From the NCBI RefSeq assembly GCF_003369915.1, contig NW_022881614.1:7647001-7711000 (forward strand): 64,000 bases of DNA, read 5' to 3'. This DNA is from Drosophila miranda. Its lineage: Eukaryota > Arthropoda > Insecta > Diptera > Drosophilidae. Each line of letters starts with the position of its first letter. Position 1 is the stretch's first letter. Of this stretch, positions 45,012 to 55,800 are shown piece after piece. Below the pieces are notes generated by a model, which did not search any database, was not told the origin of the DNA, and saw only the letters and a program-made list of their open reading frames with translations. Position numbers and translations under genes: made by a program.

Positions 45012-46564
45012 AAAAATTTGCTGTCGCAGCAGTGGAGGAAAAACGAAAACGAAACCGAAATTCAAAGGAAACGCCAAAGAGCCATGTAAATTTTGTTAGC
45101 CTAAAAAAACCGACGCTTGCTGCTGGCTGCTGGCTGGTGCCTGTTTGCATTATTGATTTAGAGAAGAGAGGAGCATTGACTGTGTGGCACTGCAGTCCCA
45201 GTACATGGGGCATTGTTCATTGCAAGGGAGCTGAGTTGTGGGGATACTGCTACGGCTTTACTGGTACAGCAGCTCCCGCAGAGCTAATCACAGATGGAGG
45301 ATTATGGCCAAGGGAAAATGTACTTACCGCGGCGATTGAAGGGTCGCACCCTTACAGCAACTTTGATCTTATCACTTGACATCGTGAAGGCTTCGAAGCT
45401 GGTGATGGATGTGGATGTTGATGCGGGCGAGGGAGTGATTCATGCACCACTCACTTGGCTCCGTTCGACGCCAGAGGGGGACTATACGGACGGCAGAGTT
45501 GGGTCTCCATTATTATGGATATTTTTGGCTGGTTTTGTTGTCCTCGGAGTCATGCGCACGCAATCTATAAGGCAGGTGGAAGTTGTAAGGCTCTAAGCGG
45601 ACTAGCGCGGGGGGGGAGTGCGCCAAAATTGTGTGAGCTATTCAATTAGCGCCGCGCAGACAGACCCACATCCAACAATACATATATACGTCATGCGGGG
45701 GGTGGACTGTGTGTGAGTTTGCCTTTGCCTGTGCCTGGGGGGGAGGCATATTTCCCTTTCATTCTTGACTTTCGTCATTCACTGCTTTGTTATTACTGCG
45801 CACAGACACATTCACACAACACACATGCGTTTCACTGTTGTGTGCTGACATTCTTTATATGTGCGCCGCGACGCACACTCAAATGTTTGCCCAAAATTAG
45901 TTAATTAAGATTATGATTCGAATGTCCTGTCCGATTTGTAGGTTCGTTTGTTTCGCAAACAAATGAATGTTCCCTCAAATATAATTATCTTTTCGCACAT
46001 GAACACACACTCTCTCACTCACACAATTACAGGTGCATAGTACACAGTGCACAGGTTGGGATGGCCTCCACACCACTCTCTTCTCCCCTCGCTCGCACAG
46101 TGGGTAGATCTAAAGTTTTTCGAGGCCCCTTTTAAATTGGCGAGCTGTAGGCAAAAGTAACGCCAGGTACCATTCCAGGGTACACCGCCCGCGCGAAAAT
46201 TCTTGCCCGCAGCGTATGACTGTGCTGTGACTTCTTTGAAGAAGCTAGACTTCTTTAGCTCTGCGCCGTTTCTTGTGTTCGCTTCGACTATTGCTCAACT
46301 GGCTACCGCACCTGCAATCCGACGTAGTTGCATTTAATTTCACTTTAATTTTGTTTTTCTATATTGCGTTTTCATTTTTCGCGTCGTTAATCGTTTTTTG
46401 GGCAAAATTTTACAATGACCAGCCAGTGTGACCAGCAGACTTATCGATAAAATATACCGTCCGATCGTCAGAAATATACCGAAACATACAGTCTCATTTA
46501 AAAAATATACCGTAAATATACTGACGATTTCAAGTTCTATTTTACATATTCCTCGTTTTTGATC
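45012..46564 (-). pseudogene. Khc-73: Inverted duplicate of Khc-73 promoter, 5' UTR and exon 1
   Basis: Reverse complement of 48685-50264. The first coding exon lies at 45382-45328: ATG, 18 codons ([18 protein letters not shown]) and a GTAAGT donor, identical to the exon at 49894. Antisense shadow frames of 115 codons are identical in the two copies, so divergence is very low. The copy ends in intron sequence at an ISY and has no following kinesin exon. Its transcription would run left into transposons. The promoter motifs are also present (46424-46449). Confidence 0.9.
46424..46449 (-). promoter_or_regulatory. Orphan copy of Khc-73 core promoter motifs
   Basis: Reverse-strand TGGTCACACTG (46434-46424) and the DRE TATCGATA (46449-46442), with repeated GGTATATTTT motifs up to 46535. 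Same order and spacing as at 48798-48823. Confidence 0.7.
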
Positions 46565-46639
46565 TTCCGTGGAATACTCTCAGCTATATAGCACATTTAG
46601 CCATGCCCACATAATTGTATACGATTCATGAATACATTT
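46565..46639 (+). other. Flank upstream of Khc-73 retained only in the left arm
   Basis: 75 bases with ACATTTAGCCATGCCCACAT, ending where an inverted gypsy LTR terminus begins (TGCTAAGATCCGCC). The right arm has lost it together with the LTR end. Confidence 0.6.
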
Positions 46640-46771
46640 TGCTAAGATCCGCCTCTTTGCCACCCTGGCCGATCGTTCCCAGCTAGCTCACGGGGAAGTC
46701 AGGGGTGCTTCCGACTCGATAAGCCTGGGGACGGATTGAGCAAAACAAAAACAAACAAAAAACATACAAAA
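46640..46771 (-). repeat. Inverted gypsy LTR 3' end
   Basis: Reverse complement of the last about 130 bases of the array LTR, up to the T-run where ISY is inserted. It is continuous with the reverse ISY at 46772. Confidence 0.85.
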
Positions 46772-47372
46772 CGAGGGGGAACGTTGTGAGTTGCTGCGGA
46801 CACCGCAACTCTACAGTTATACCCGATACTTAGTCAGTATGGCTCTCCTCCGGCAGACGCCGCTAATATTAAACGACACGACAAAGAGTGCGTGCGAGAG
46901 AGACAGAAATTCAGTCTGAGCGTGACGTCGGGCGCTGCGTAGCCAGTGCAAATTGATTTGTTCCTTTTGGGTATAAAAATGATCCGATCTGATCCAGATT
47001 CAGCAGTCTGATAGATATGGTCATTATCTATGATTCTGCGTTTTTAGTTTTCTGGAATCTGCAATATTGTGGATGCAACCGATTTTCGTCCTTTGTGGGG
47101 GCGGAAGGGGGTGGGGCGAAATTCTGAGATATACGTTTTATAGTGAGATCTAACAGAAGTGCGGATACCAAATTTGGTTACTCTAGCCTTAATAGTCTCT
47201 GAGATTTGTGGATGCCCCAGATTTTCGTCCTTTGCGGGGGCGGAAGGGGGTGTGGCGAAATTTGGACACGAAACGGTCAAGGTCCGATATCACAGGAGTG
47301 TGGATACCAAATTTGGTTGCTCTGGCTCTTATAGGTTCTGAGATCCTTGAACTCATATTTTGCAATTGGCAA
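46772..47372 (-). mobile_element. ISY element, reverse, truncated
   Basis: Starts CGAGGGGGAACG and breaks at CAATTGGCAAA, where forward LTR sequence begins. It mirrors 47978-48579. Confidence 0.85.
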
Positions 47373-47486
47373 ATTGGTGGCGCTCATGGGAGGGTGGGAC
47401 CCTGCTAGGGATAACGAAACCAACTATCCCCGCTGACGAAAGTGCCAACGAGGACAAGTCTGCCCTATAAATTAGATTTGTTTTTT
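47373..47486 (+). repeat. Forward gypsy LTR piece in the palindrome spacer
   Basis: GGTGGCGCTCATGGGAGG to TTAGATTTGTTTTT, the LTR segment just left of the usual ISY insertion point. Confidence 0.85.
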
Positions 47487-48579
47487 ATACCCGATACTCA
47501 AAATGAGTATTAGGGTATATTAGATTTGTGGTAAAAGTGGATGTGTGTAACGTCCAGAAGGAATCGTTTCCGACCCCATAAAGTATATATATTCTTGATC
47601 AGCATCAATAGCCGAGTCGATTGAGCCATGTCTGTCTGTCCGTCTGTCCGTCCGTCCGTCTGTCCGTCCCCTTCAGCGCCTAGTGCTCAAAGACTATAAG
47701 AGCTAGAGCAACGATGTTTTGGATCCAGACTTCTGTGATATGTCACTGCTACAAAAATATTTCAAAGCCCACTTCCGCCCCACAAAGGACGAAAATCTGT
47801 GGCATCCACAATTTTAAAGATATGAGAAAACCAAAAACGTAGAATTGTAGAGAATGACCATATCTTTAAGACTGCGGAATCTGAATTGGATCGTATCATT
47901 ATTATAGCCAGCATCAAGAAAACAATTTCATTCTTTCTCGCTCTGTCTCTCTCTAACAGACAGGTTTCATGGTCGGCTTTGCCAATTGCAAAATATGAGT
48001 TCAAGGATCTCAGAACCTATAAGAGCCAGAGCAACCAAATTTGGTATCCACACTCCTGTGATATCGGACCTTGACCGTTTCGTGTCCAAATTTTGCCACA
48101 CCCCCTTCCGCCCCCGCAAAGGACGAAAATCTGGGGCATCCACAAATCTCAGAGACTATTAAGGCTAGAGTAACCAAATTTGGTATCCGCACTCCTGTTA
48201 GATCTCTCTTTAAATCGTATATCTCAGAATTTCGCCCCACCCCCTTCCGCCCCCACAAAGGACGAAAATCTGTTGCATCCACAATATTGCAGATTCGAGA
48301 AAACTAAAAACGCAGAATCATAAATAATGACCATATCTATCAGATTGCTGAATCTGGATCAGATCGGATCATTTATATACCCAAAAGGAACAAATCAATT
48401 TGCACTGGCTACGCAGCGCCCGACGTCACGCTCAGACTGATTTTCTGTCTCTCTCGCACGCACTCTTTGTCGTGTCGTTTAATATTAGCGGCGTCTGCCG
48501 GAGGAGAGCCATACTGACTAAGTATCGTGTATAACTGTAGAGTTGCGGTGTCCGCAGCAACTCACAACGTTCCCCCTCG
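47487..48579 (+). mobile_element. ISY element, forward, inside LTR remnant
   Basis: Inserted at the same LTR position as in LTRs 2 and 3. LTR sequence flanks both sides (47373-47486 and 48580-48684). Confidence 0.9.
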
Positions 48580-48684
48580 TTTTGTATGTTTTTTGTTTGT
48601 TTTTGTTTTGTTCAATCCGTCCCCTGGCTTATCGGGTCGGAAGCACCCCTGACTACCCGTGAGCTAGCTGGGAACGATAGGCCA
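48580..48684 (+). repeat. Forward gypsy LTR piece
   Basis: TTTTGTATGTTTTTTG to GGAACGATAGGCCA. The final about 27 bases of the LTR are deleted, and Khc-73 upstream DNA (GATCAAACGAGG) follows. Confidence 0.85.
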
Positions 48685-48719
48685 GATCAAACGAGGAATA
48701 TGTAAAATAGAACTTGAAA

Positions 48720-48823
48720 TCGTCAGTATATTTACGGTATATTTTTTTAATGAGACTGTATGTTTCGGTATATTTCTGACGATCGGACGGTATATTTTAT
48801 CGATAAGTCTGCTGGTCACACTG
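48720..48823 (+). promoter_or_regulatory. Khc-73 core promoter, housekeeping type
   Basis: Several GGTATATTT motifs (Ohler motif 6 type), the DRE TATCGATA at 48798-48805 and the motif-1 sequence TGGTCACACTG at 48813-48823, in close order. These are the standard elements of dispersed Drosophila housekeeping promoters; there is no TATA box. Transcription probably starts within about 50 bases downstream, giving a 5' UTR of roughly 1 kb before ATG 49894. Confidence 0.7.
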
Positions 48824-49893
48824 GCTGGTCATTGTAAAATTTTGCCCAAAAAACGATTAACGACGCGAAAAATGAAAACGCAATATACAAAAACAAAATT
48901 AAAGTGAAATTAAACGCAACTACGTCGGATTGCAGGTGCGGTAGCCAGTTGAGCAATAGTCGAAGCGAACACAAGAAACGGCGCAGAGCTAAAGAAGTCT
49001 AGCTTCGGGAAAAAAGAGCCATAAAAATCGATTCTTCAAAGAAGTCACAGCACAGTCATACGCTGCGGGCAAGAATTTTCGCGCGGGCGGTGTACCCTGG
49101 AATGGTACCTGGCGTTACTTTTGCCTACAGCTCGCCAATTTAAAAGGGGCCTCGAAAAACTTTAGATCTACCCACTGTGCGAGCGAGGGGAGAAGAGAGT
49201 GGTGTGGAGGCCATCCCAACCTGTGCACTGTGTACTATGCACCTGTAATTGTGTGAGTGAGAGAGTGTGTGTTCATGTGCGAAAAGATAATTATATTTGA
49301 GGGTACATTCATTTGTTTGCGAAACAAACGAACCTACAAATCGGACAGGACATTCGAATCATAATCTTAATTAACTAATTTTGGGCAAACATTTGAGTGT
49401 GCGTCGCGGCGCACATATAAAGAATGTCAGCACACAACAGTGAAACGCATGTGTGTTGTGTGAATGTGTCTGTGCGCAGTAATAACAAAGCAGTGAATGA
49501 CGAAAGTCAAGAATGAAAGGGAAATATGCCTCCCCCCCCAGGCACAGGCAAAGGCAAACACACACACAGTCCACCCCCCGCATGACGTATATATGTATTG
49601 TTGGATGTGGGTCTGTCTGCGCGGCGCTAATTGAATAGCTCACACAATTTTGGCGCACTCCCCCCCCGCGCTAGTCCGCTTAGAGCCTTACAACTTCCAC
49701 CTGCCTTATAGATTGCGTGCGCATGACTCCGAGGACAACAAAACCAGCCAAAAATATCCATAATAATGGAGACCCAACTCTGCCGTCCGTATAGTCCCCC
49801 TCTGGCGTCGAACGGAGCCAAGTGAGTGGTGCATGAATCACTCCCTCGCCCGCATCAACATCCACATCCATCACCAGCTTCGAAGCCTTCACG

Positions 49894-52800
49894 ATGTCAA
49901 GTGATAAGATCAAAGTTGCTGTAAGGGTGCGACCCTTCAATCGCCGCGGTAAGTACATTTTCCCTTGGCCATAAGCCTCCATCTGTGATTAGCTCTGCGG
50001 GAGCTGCTGTACCAGTAAAGCCGTAGCAGTATCCCCACAACTCAGCTCCCTTGCAATGAACAATGCCCCATGTACTGGGACTGCAGTGCCACACAGTCAA
50101 TGCTCCTCTCTTCTCTAAATCAATAATGCAAACAGGCACCAGCCAGCAGCCAGCAGCAAGGGTCGGTTTTTTTAGGCTTACAAAATTTACATGGCTCTTT
50201 GGCGTTTCCTTTGAATTTCGGTTTCGTTTTCGTTTTTCCTCCACTGCTGCGACAGCAAATTTTTATACCCGATACTCAAAATGAGTATTGGGGTATATTA
50301 GATTTGTGGTAAAAGTGGATATGTGTAACGTCCAGAAAGAATCGTTTCCGACCCCATAAAGTATATATATTCTTGATCAGCATCAATAGCCGAGTCGATT
50401 GAGCCATGTCTGTCTGTCCGTCTGTCCGTCCCTATTAGCGCCTAGTGCTCAAAGACTATAAGAGCTAGAGCAACGATGTTTTGGATCCAGACTTCTGTGA
50501 TATGTCACTGCTACAAAAATATTTCAAAACTTCGCCCCGCCCACTTCCGCCCCCACAAAGGACGAAAATCTGTGGCATCCACAATTTTAAAGATACGAGA
50601 AAACCAAAAACGCAGAATCGTAGAGAATGACCATATCTTTTAGACTGCAGAATTTGAATAAGATCGTATTATTATTATAGCCAGCATCAAGAAAACAATT
50701 TCATTTTTTCTCGCCCTGTCTTTCTCTAACACACACGTAGCATAGCCGGCTTTGCTAAGAGTAAAACATTAGCGATCTAATGTCAGAGACTAGATCTCAG
50801 AGACTATAAAAGCTAGAGCAACCAAATTTGGTATCCAGACTCCTAATATATCGGACCGAGACGAGTTTGTTTCAAAATTTCGCCACACTCCCTTCCGCCC
50901 CCGCAAAGGATGAAAATCTGGGGATATTCACAAATCTGAGAGACTATTAAGGCTAGAGTAACCAAATTTGGTATCCGCACTCCTGTTAGATCTCTCTTTA
51001 AATCGTATATCTCAAAATTTCGCCCTACCCCCTTCCGCCCCCACAAAATCTGTTGCATCCACAATATTGAGGATACGAGAAAACTAAAAACGCAGAATCA
51101 TAGATAATGATCATATCTATCAGATTGCTGAATCTGGATCAGATCGGATCATTTTTGTAGCCAAAAGCAAGAAATCAATTTGCAGTGGCTACGCAGCGCC
51201 CGACGTCACGCTCAGACTGATTTTCTGACTGACTTAGTATCGACTTAGTAACTGTAGAGTTGCGGTGTCCGCTGCAACTCACAACGTTCCCCCTCGTTTA
51301 TTTTATACCAGAGAGGCGCAGCGGACTACCTACGGCCCCGAGCCCTGGCCCCTGGCCTGTCAGCAGCCTGTGTGACTTACAGCGATTTTCGTTTCGTTTC
51401 CAGCTAATTTTGTGTGTCTCCCATTGCAGCGGTGAAGTGTTGCAAGTGGAAAAACAAGCAACGGCAACAGCAACACCAACAACAGTGTCAGTCAGCATTT
51501 CCAATGTCAACGCCGATCATTCATTTGGCTTATCCATGACTCACACGGGTCGAAAGCGGAAATGAAGGAAGAAACTGTTGGGGACGGGCAGGCACAGGCA
51601 CAGGCACAGCCACATGCATGGCATAGGCAGAAGCAGAAGCAGACACAGTGTGGGGCAAGGTTCACTCGGATTCTCGCATGAATAGGGACTTATTGATTGG
51701 ATGCCAATGGTGGATGCTTGAATGGTGGCAGAGCTTCCCCGCCCGTTGATAATGTTTTTATTAATTTCATGGTTAGTTTTCCTGCTCTCCGTTTCCCTGT
51801 CATGTCGCTCGCTTGTTATTCGGGTTGATTAGGTGTAGTTGTGTGACTGTATGCGGGAATCGTAGTCACCAGAATGTCTGCGATAAGCAGTGCAGAAATG
51901 TTATCTCAGCTGATAAACGTGTGACTGGTGGATGTTCCACATGAAGTGTGTGCGCCCGTAATACAGCCATTAGTCAATCTTTGGCATCGTATTTGGGCCA
52001 TGTCCGAAGCTGGTGGCCCCTCCTGCAGGGGCCTGCAAAGCGTAAAACGAAAGCAAACGCAAGCGCAGAGACACCAGCACACACACAATCAAAGCCAATG
52101 GCAAAGACCGATTCAAACGAGTCAAAATGAAGTCACAGCTTTGACCAGCGGAGAGTGGAGCAGAATTACTACCAAAAAGCTTAACCTGTTTTGAACCGTG
52201 CCAATGTCTGTGAATGCGAGTGTGCATGTGTGTGTCTGTGTGTGTGGATGTTTGGATGTTAATTTAAACATTGGATGGACAATAGCCAAACAACGGTCAA
52301 CGGCAAGAGAAAACTTTATCATCATCGAGACTACTTTAAGGTTATAGACAGGGAGACAGACAGACAGGCAGGCTGTTACCAAAACTCAACTGACCAGAAC
52401 TACCAAATGAGAGACCATCAAATAATTTATGACACGCCTCCGTTACGTTCGTTACGGGGCAGACGGTAAACGGCAAAAGGCAAACGGCAATTACTGAGAT
52501 ATTCTATATGCTACATATATGTATATGTATATATAGTATTATTTAATGTGCTACTCGCAGAGTCGAGTCCTTTGTGGCTCTCATTTCCATGTCTTGTCAC
52601 GTTCTGGGCTCAGTGTCGTTTTGTAATGTAAACCGGAACGGAAGTACCAAAGGCCAGGCCACGCCAGGACGCGTGTATGTAGATACAAATGTGTGCAGCA
52701 CATGTGAGTGTGTGGTAGTGTTGTGTTTCTCATGAGTGAGTGAACAAAAAAGAGTTGTTCACTTAAGTGAGCAACTGAACATGTTCATTCCAAGTTGTTC

Positions 52801-55800
52801 TTTTTTGTTCACTTGTTCTTTGTTGTTCACTTGTTCTTTTTTGTTCACTTGTTCTTTTTTGTTCACTTGTTCTTTTTTCTTCACTTGCTCTTTGTTGTTC
52901 ACTTGTTCTTTTTTGTTCACTTGTTCTTTGTTGTTCACTTGTTCTTTTTTGTTCACTTGTTCTTTGTTGTTCACTTGTTCATTTTTACTCACTGGTTCAT
53001 TTTTACTCACTTGTTCTCTACTCACTTTTTGCGCAATTTTGCTCCTCAAAGGGCATTTTGCGATCTGGCAGCTTTGCTCATATTTGCGTTTACTTCACAC
53101 TTTTTATATTACGGGCTCAATGGGATCTCAAAAACAAAGTCGCAGCAATAGCATCCGATAATGCACACAACATTGCTCTTGCTATTAGAACCGGCAATTG
53201 GAGTCATACACGGTGTTTTGCTCATACCCTAAATCTAATTGGCCAAAAAGCTCTAGATAAAATGAGCAGTGTGCGCAGAAAAGCTAAAGGTATAAGCGAA
53301 TATTTTCATCGCAGCTCATCAGGCTTAAAAAACCTTAAAGATATGCAAGCGCTGCTTAAGTTGGCTGACCTCAAACTAGCACAGGATGTGCCAACACTTC
53401 GAAGTAATCAATGAAATCATAAACGAGATGGACGGCAGGTTTAACGATTTCGAGGCTAATATTTTGTATGCGGAGAGCACTGTTCTGGATACCAGGTTCA
53501 AAGGACGCGCATTTAAATCTGCGGAGGCCTTTAAAAAGTCAGTAGCGGATATCAACAAAAAATTGGCTCAAACGATACGGTCACTCCCTGAACCTCCACA
53601 AGAAGCTATAAGCAACAAAAAACAAGAAGAGGACACAATATGAGCTGAATTTGATACCACTTTTCAGCAAGTAAGCCAACCCACCAACAATACGGCAGCA
53701 TCCATAAGAGAAATGGATAAGTACCTGGCTGAGGAGTACATCAGCCGAAAAGATGATCCATTGGTATGGTGGAATCAGCGGAAAGCGCAATACCCGCTAC
53801 TTTATAACTATATGCTGAAGCGCCTCTGCTTAGTCTCCACCTCAGTGCCATGCGAGCGCATATTTTCAAGTGCAGGCGAAACCATACGTAAAAGGCGCTC
53901 CCTTTTAAAGTCAACAACCGTTGAAAATTTAATTTTTTTGCATAACAACATGTAAATCGGAAGTGAGTTCAACATAATTTGTACTTGATTGCTTGTTTGC
54001 TTGATTAACATTTTTTTCTCTTATAGCGCTAAAATGAAGATAACGAGTTTTTTTTAAGTTAGTATAAGAATTCCTATGAAAGGATCTCCTTATTTTTATG
54101 TTGGTATAAAAATTCCTATGAAAGGATCTCCTTATTTTTATGTTAGTATAAGAATTCCTATGAAAGGAAATAAAAAGTTTGTTTTTTTGTTATACACATT
54201 TTTTTTTTTTTAGTTATAAATGTTTGATTAATATTGAAATGTAACGTATTTTATTTGTGTAAAAGTCTGTGGTGCTTAGGGTTCTGTGCAGGAATAGTGA
54301 ACAACTGAGCAAGTCAGCAACTGAGCAAGTGAGCAATTGAGCAACTGAGCAAGTGAACAACTGAGCAAGTGAACAAGTGAGTAACTGAGCAATCTAAGAG
54401 AGCAAGTGAGCAAGTGAGCAATATGAGTGAGTTGACTCACTTACTAAAAAAGAACAAGTGAACATGTTCACCAAAATGAGCAATGTTTACCCAACACTAG
54501 TGTGTGGGCTAGAAATGTGTCTGCCTGTCTGGGCACAGGGCTTCGACGGTACGGCTATGTTTTGCTTTGTTTGTTTTGGCATTTGCTCTCTGCCATTTCG
54601 AATCGTTCTCGACTGGAAGAAGCATGCGAAGGACATGATGAGGCATCACAGCTGAAATATTTCAACAATTTATTAGCTGGAATGTACATACTTTTTTTTT
54701 GTCCGGGGAATGTCCAGTAAAAAGTCATTTCTTGTTGGGTTTCTGTTTCTTCTGCCTGGATTCTGTTCTATCCCCCATATTTTAGACTGGATTACTTCAT
54801 AGGAAAGAGCTGTCAAGGGCATCCGTAGTTCGTCTTAGGAAGTATCTAATCGAATCATGGTTTTATTGTTGCTGTTGTATTTATAACGCCGGTTGGTTGG
54901 GCAACTGTTTTTCTGCCTTTTTATTCGAGCTTTGCTTACAATCATTTGAAAAGTTCTGTTCTCCTCCATTGAGTTTTTGTTGTGTGTGGCATTGGACGTA
55001 TTCCACACCACACTCACTTATCGCCTCCCTCTCTCTCTCTATATGAACATATATGTAAGTACCTATATGGGGTGCAGCGAAAATATAAAATGAAATTGTT
55101 TTGCCATTTTGAAATTGTTATCACCCCACGGAGAGAAGAGAGAGAATAACGGGGGTATTATCTCAATTTTACACATAATTCACAACGAATATAGTACATT
55201 TATAGTATAGTTTGTAGTATGTATTCCGGAACGAGATTCATTGAAAGTCTTTGACTCTACTTGCAGAAATCGAATTGGGTACAAAATGTATCGTGGAAAT
55301 GGAAAAACAACAGACGATATTGCAGAATCCACCACCATTGGAGAAAATCGAAAGGTAAAATATACCAATAAAACTTTATCAGGCATGCTATAATAAGTAA
55401 TATAATGTAGTAAAATGATATCACAAATACAGTATATCTATGATTAATGATATTTTGCTTTACAATCTTAAAACAGAAAACAACCAAAGACATTTGCATT
55501 CGATCATTGCTTCTACTCGTTGAACCCGGAGGATGACAACTTCGCGTCCCAGGAGACGGTGTTCGATTGCGTGGGACGTGATATACTGGACAATGCATTC
55601 CAGGGCTATAATGCGTGCATATTCGCTTATGGCCAGACAGGTAGGACGGCCAGTGCCAGTAGTTGGCAAGAAGATGATTCATCAATTGGTTATTCTTGCA
55701 GGGTCCGGTAAGTCCTACACGATGATGGGCTCTCAGGAGAACAAGGGCATTATACCGCGCCTGTGTGATAAGCTCTTCTCGGCCATTGCCAACAAGTCAA

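Larger units (their letters stand above)
44158..47372 (+). repeat. Left arm of the Khc-73 inverted repeat
   Basis: Contains reverse ISY (44158-45011), inverted Khc-73 5' region (45012-46564), flank, inverted LTR end (46640-46771) and reverse ISY (46772-47372). It pairs with 47978-51296. The spacer is about 605 bases. Confidence 0.9.
47978..51296 (+). repeat. Right arm of the Khc-73 inverted repeat
   Basis: Inverted counterpart of 44158-47372. Differences include a roughly 27-base insertion near 49010, loss of the 46565-46639 flank and minisatellite length changes. Confidence 0.9.
52716..54499 (+). mobile_element. hAT-family transposon in Khc-73 intron 1
   Basis: 1784 bases with terminal repeats TAGTGTTG and CAACACTA. 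A perfect 8-bp target duplication GTGTGTGG lies at 52708-52715 and 54500-54507, as hAT elements make. The subterminal regions are rich in GTTCACTT/AAGTGAAC motifs. It encodes a broken transposase. Confidence 0.9.

Noticed and set aside
45294..45596. Conserved-looking plus-strand 100-codon frame duplicated at 49680-49982
   Set aside because: It is antisense to Khc-73 exon 1 and its UTR; the repetition comes from the palindrome, not from selection on a protein.
52790..53030. Regular repeats with short variable parts resembling a CRISPR array
   Set aside because: Units are contiguous with no unique spacers, and the context is a eukaryotic transposon.
52736..53161. Repetitive Cys/Phe/Leu open frame that looks like a membrane protein
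   Set aside because: It is the translation of the 18-bp minisatellite in the hAT element; all frames of such a repeat stay open.
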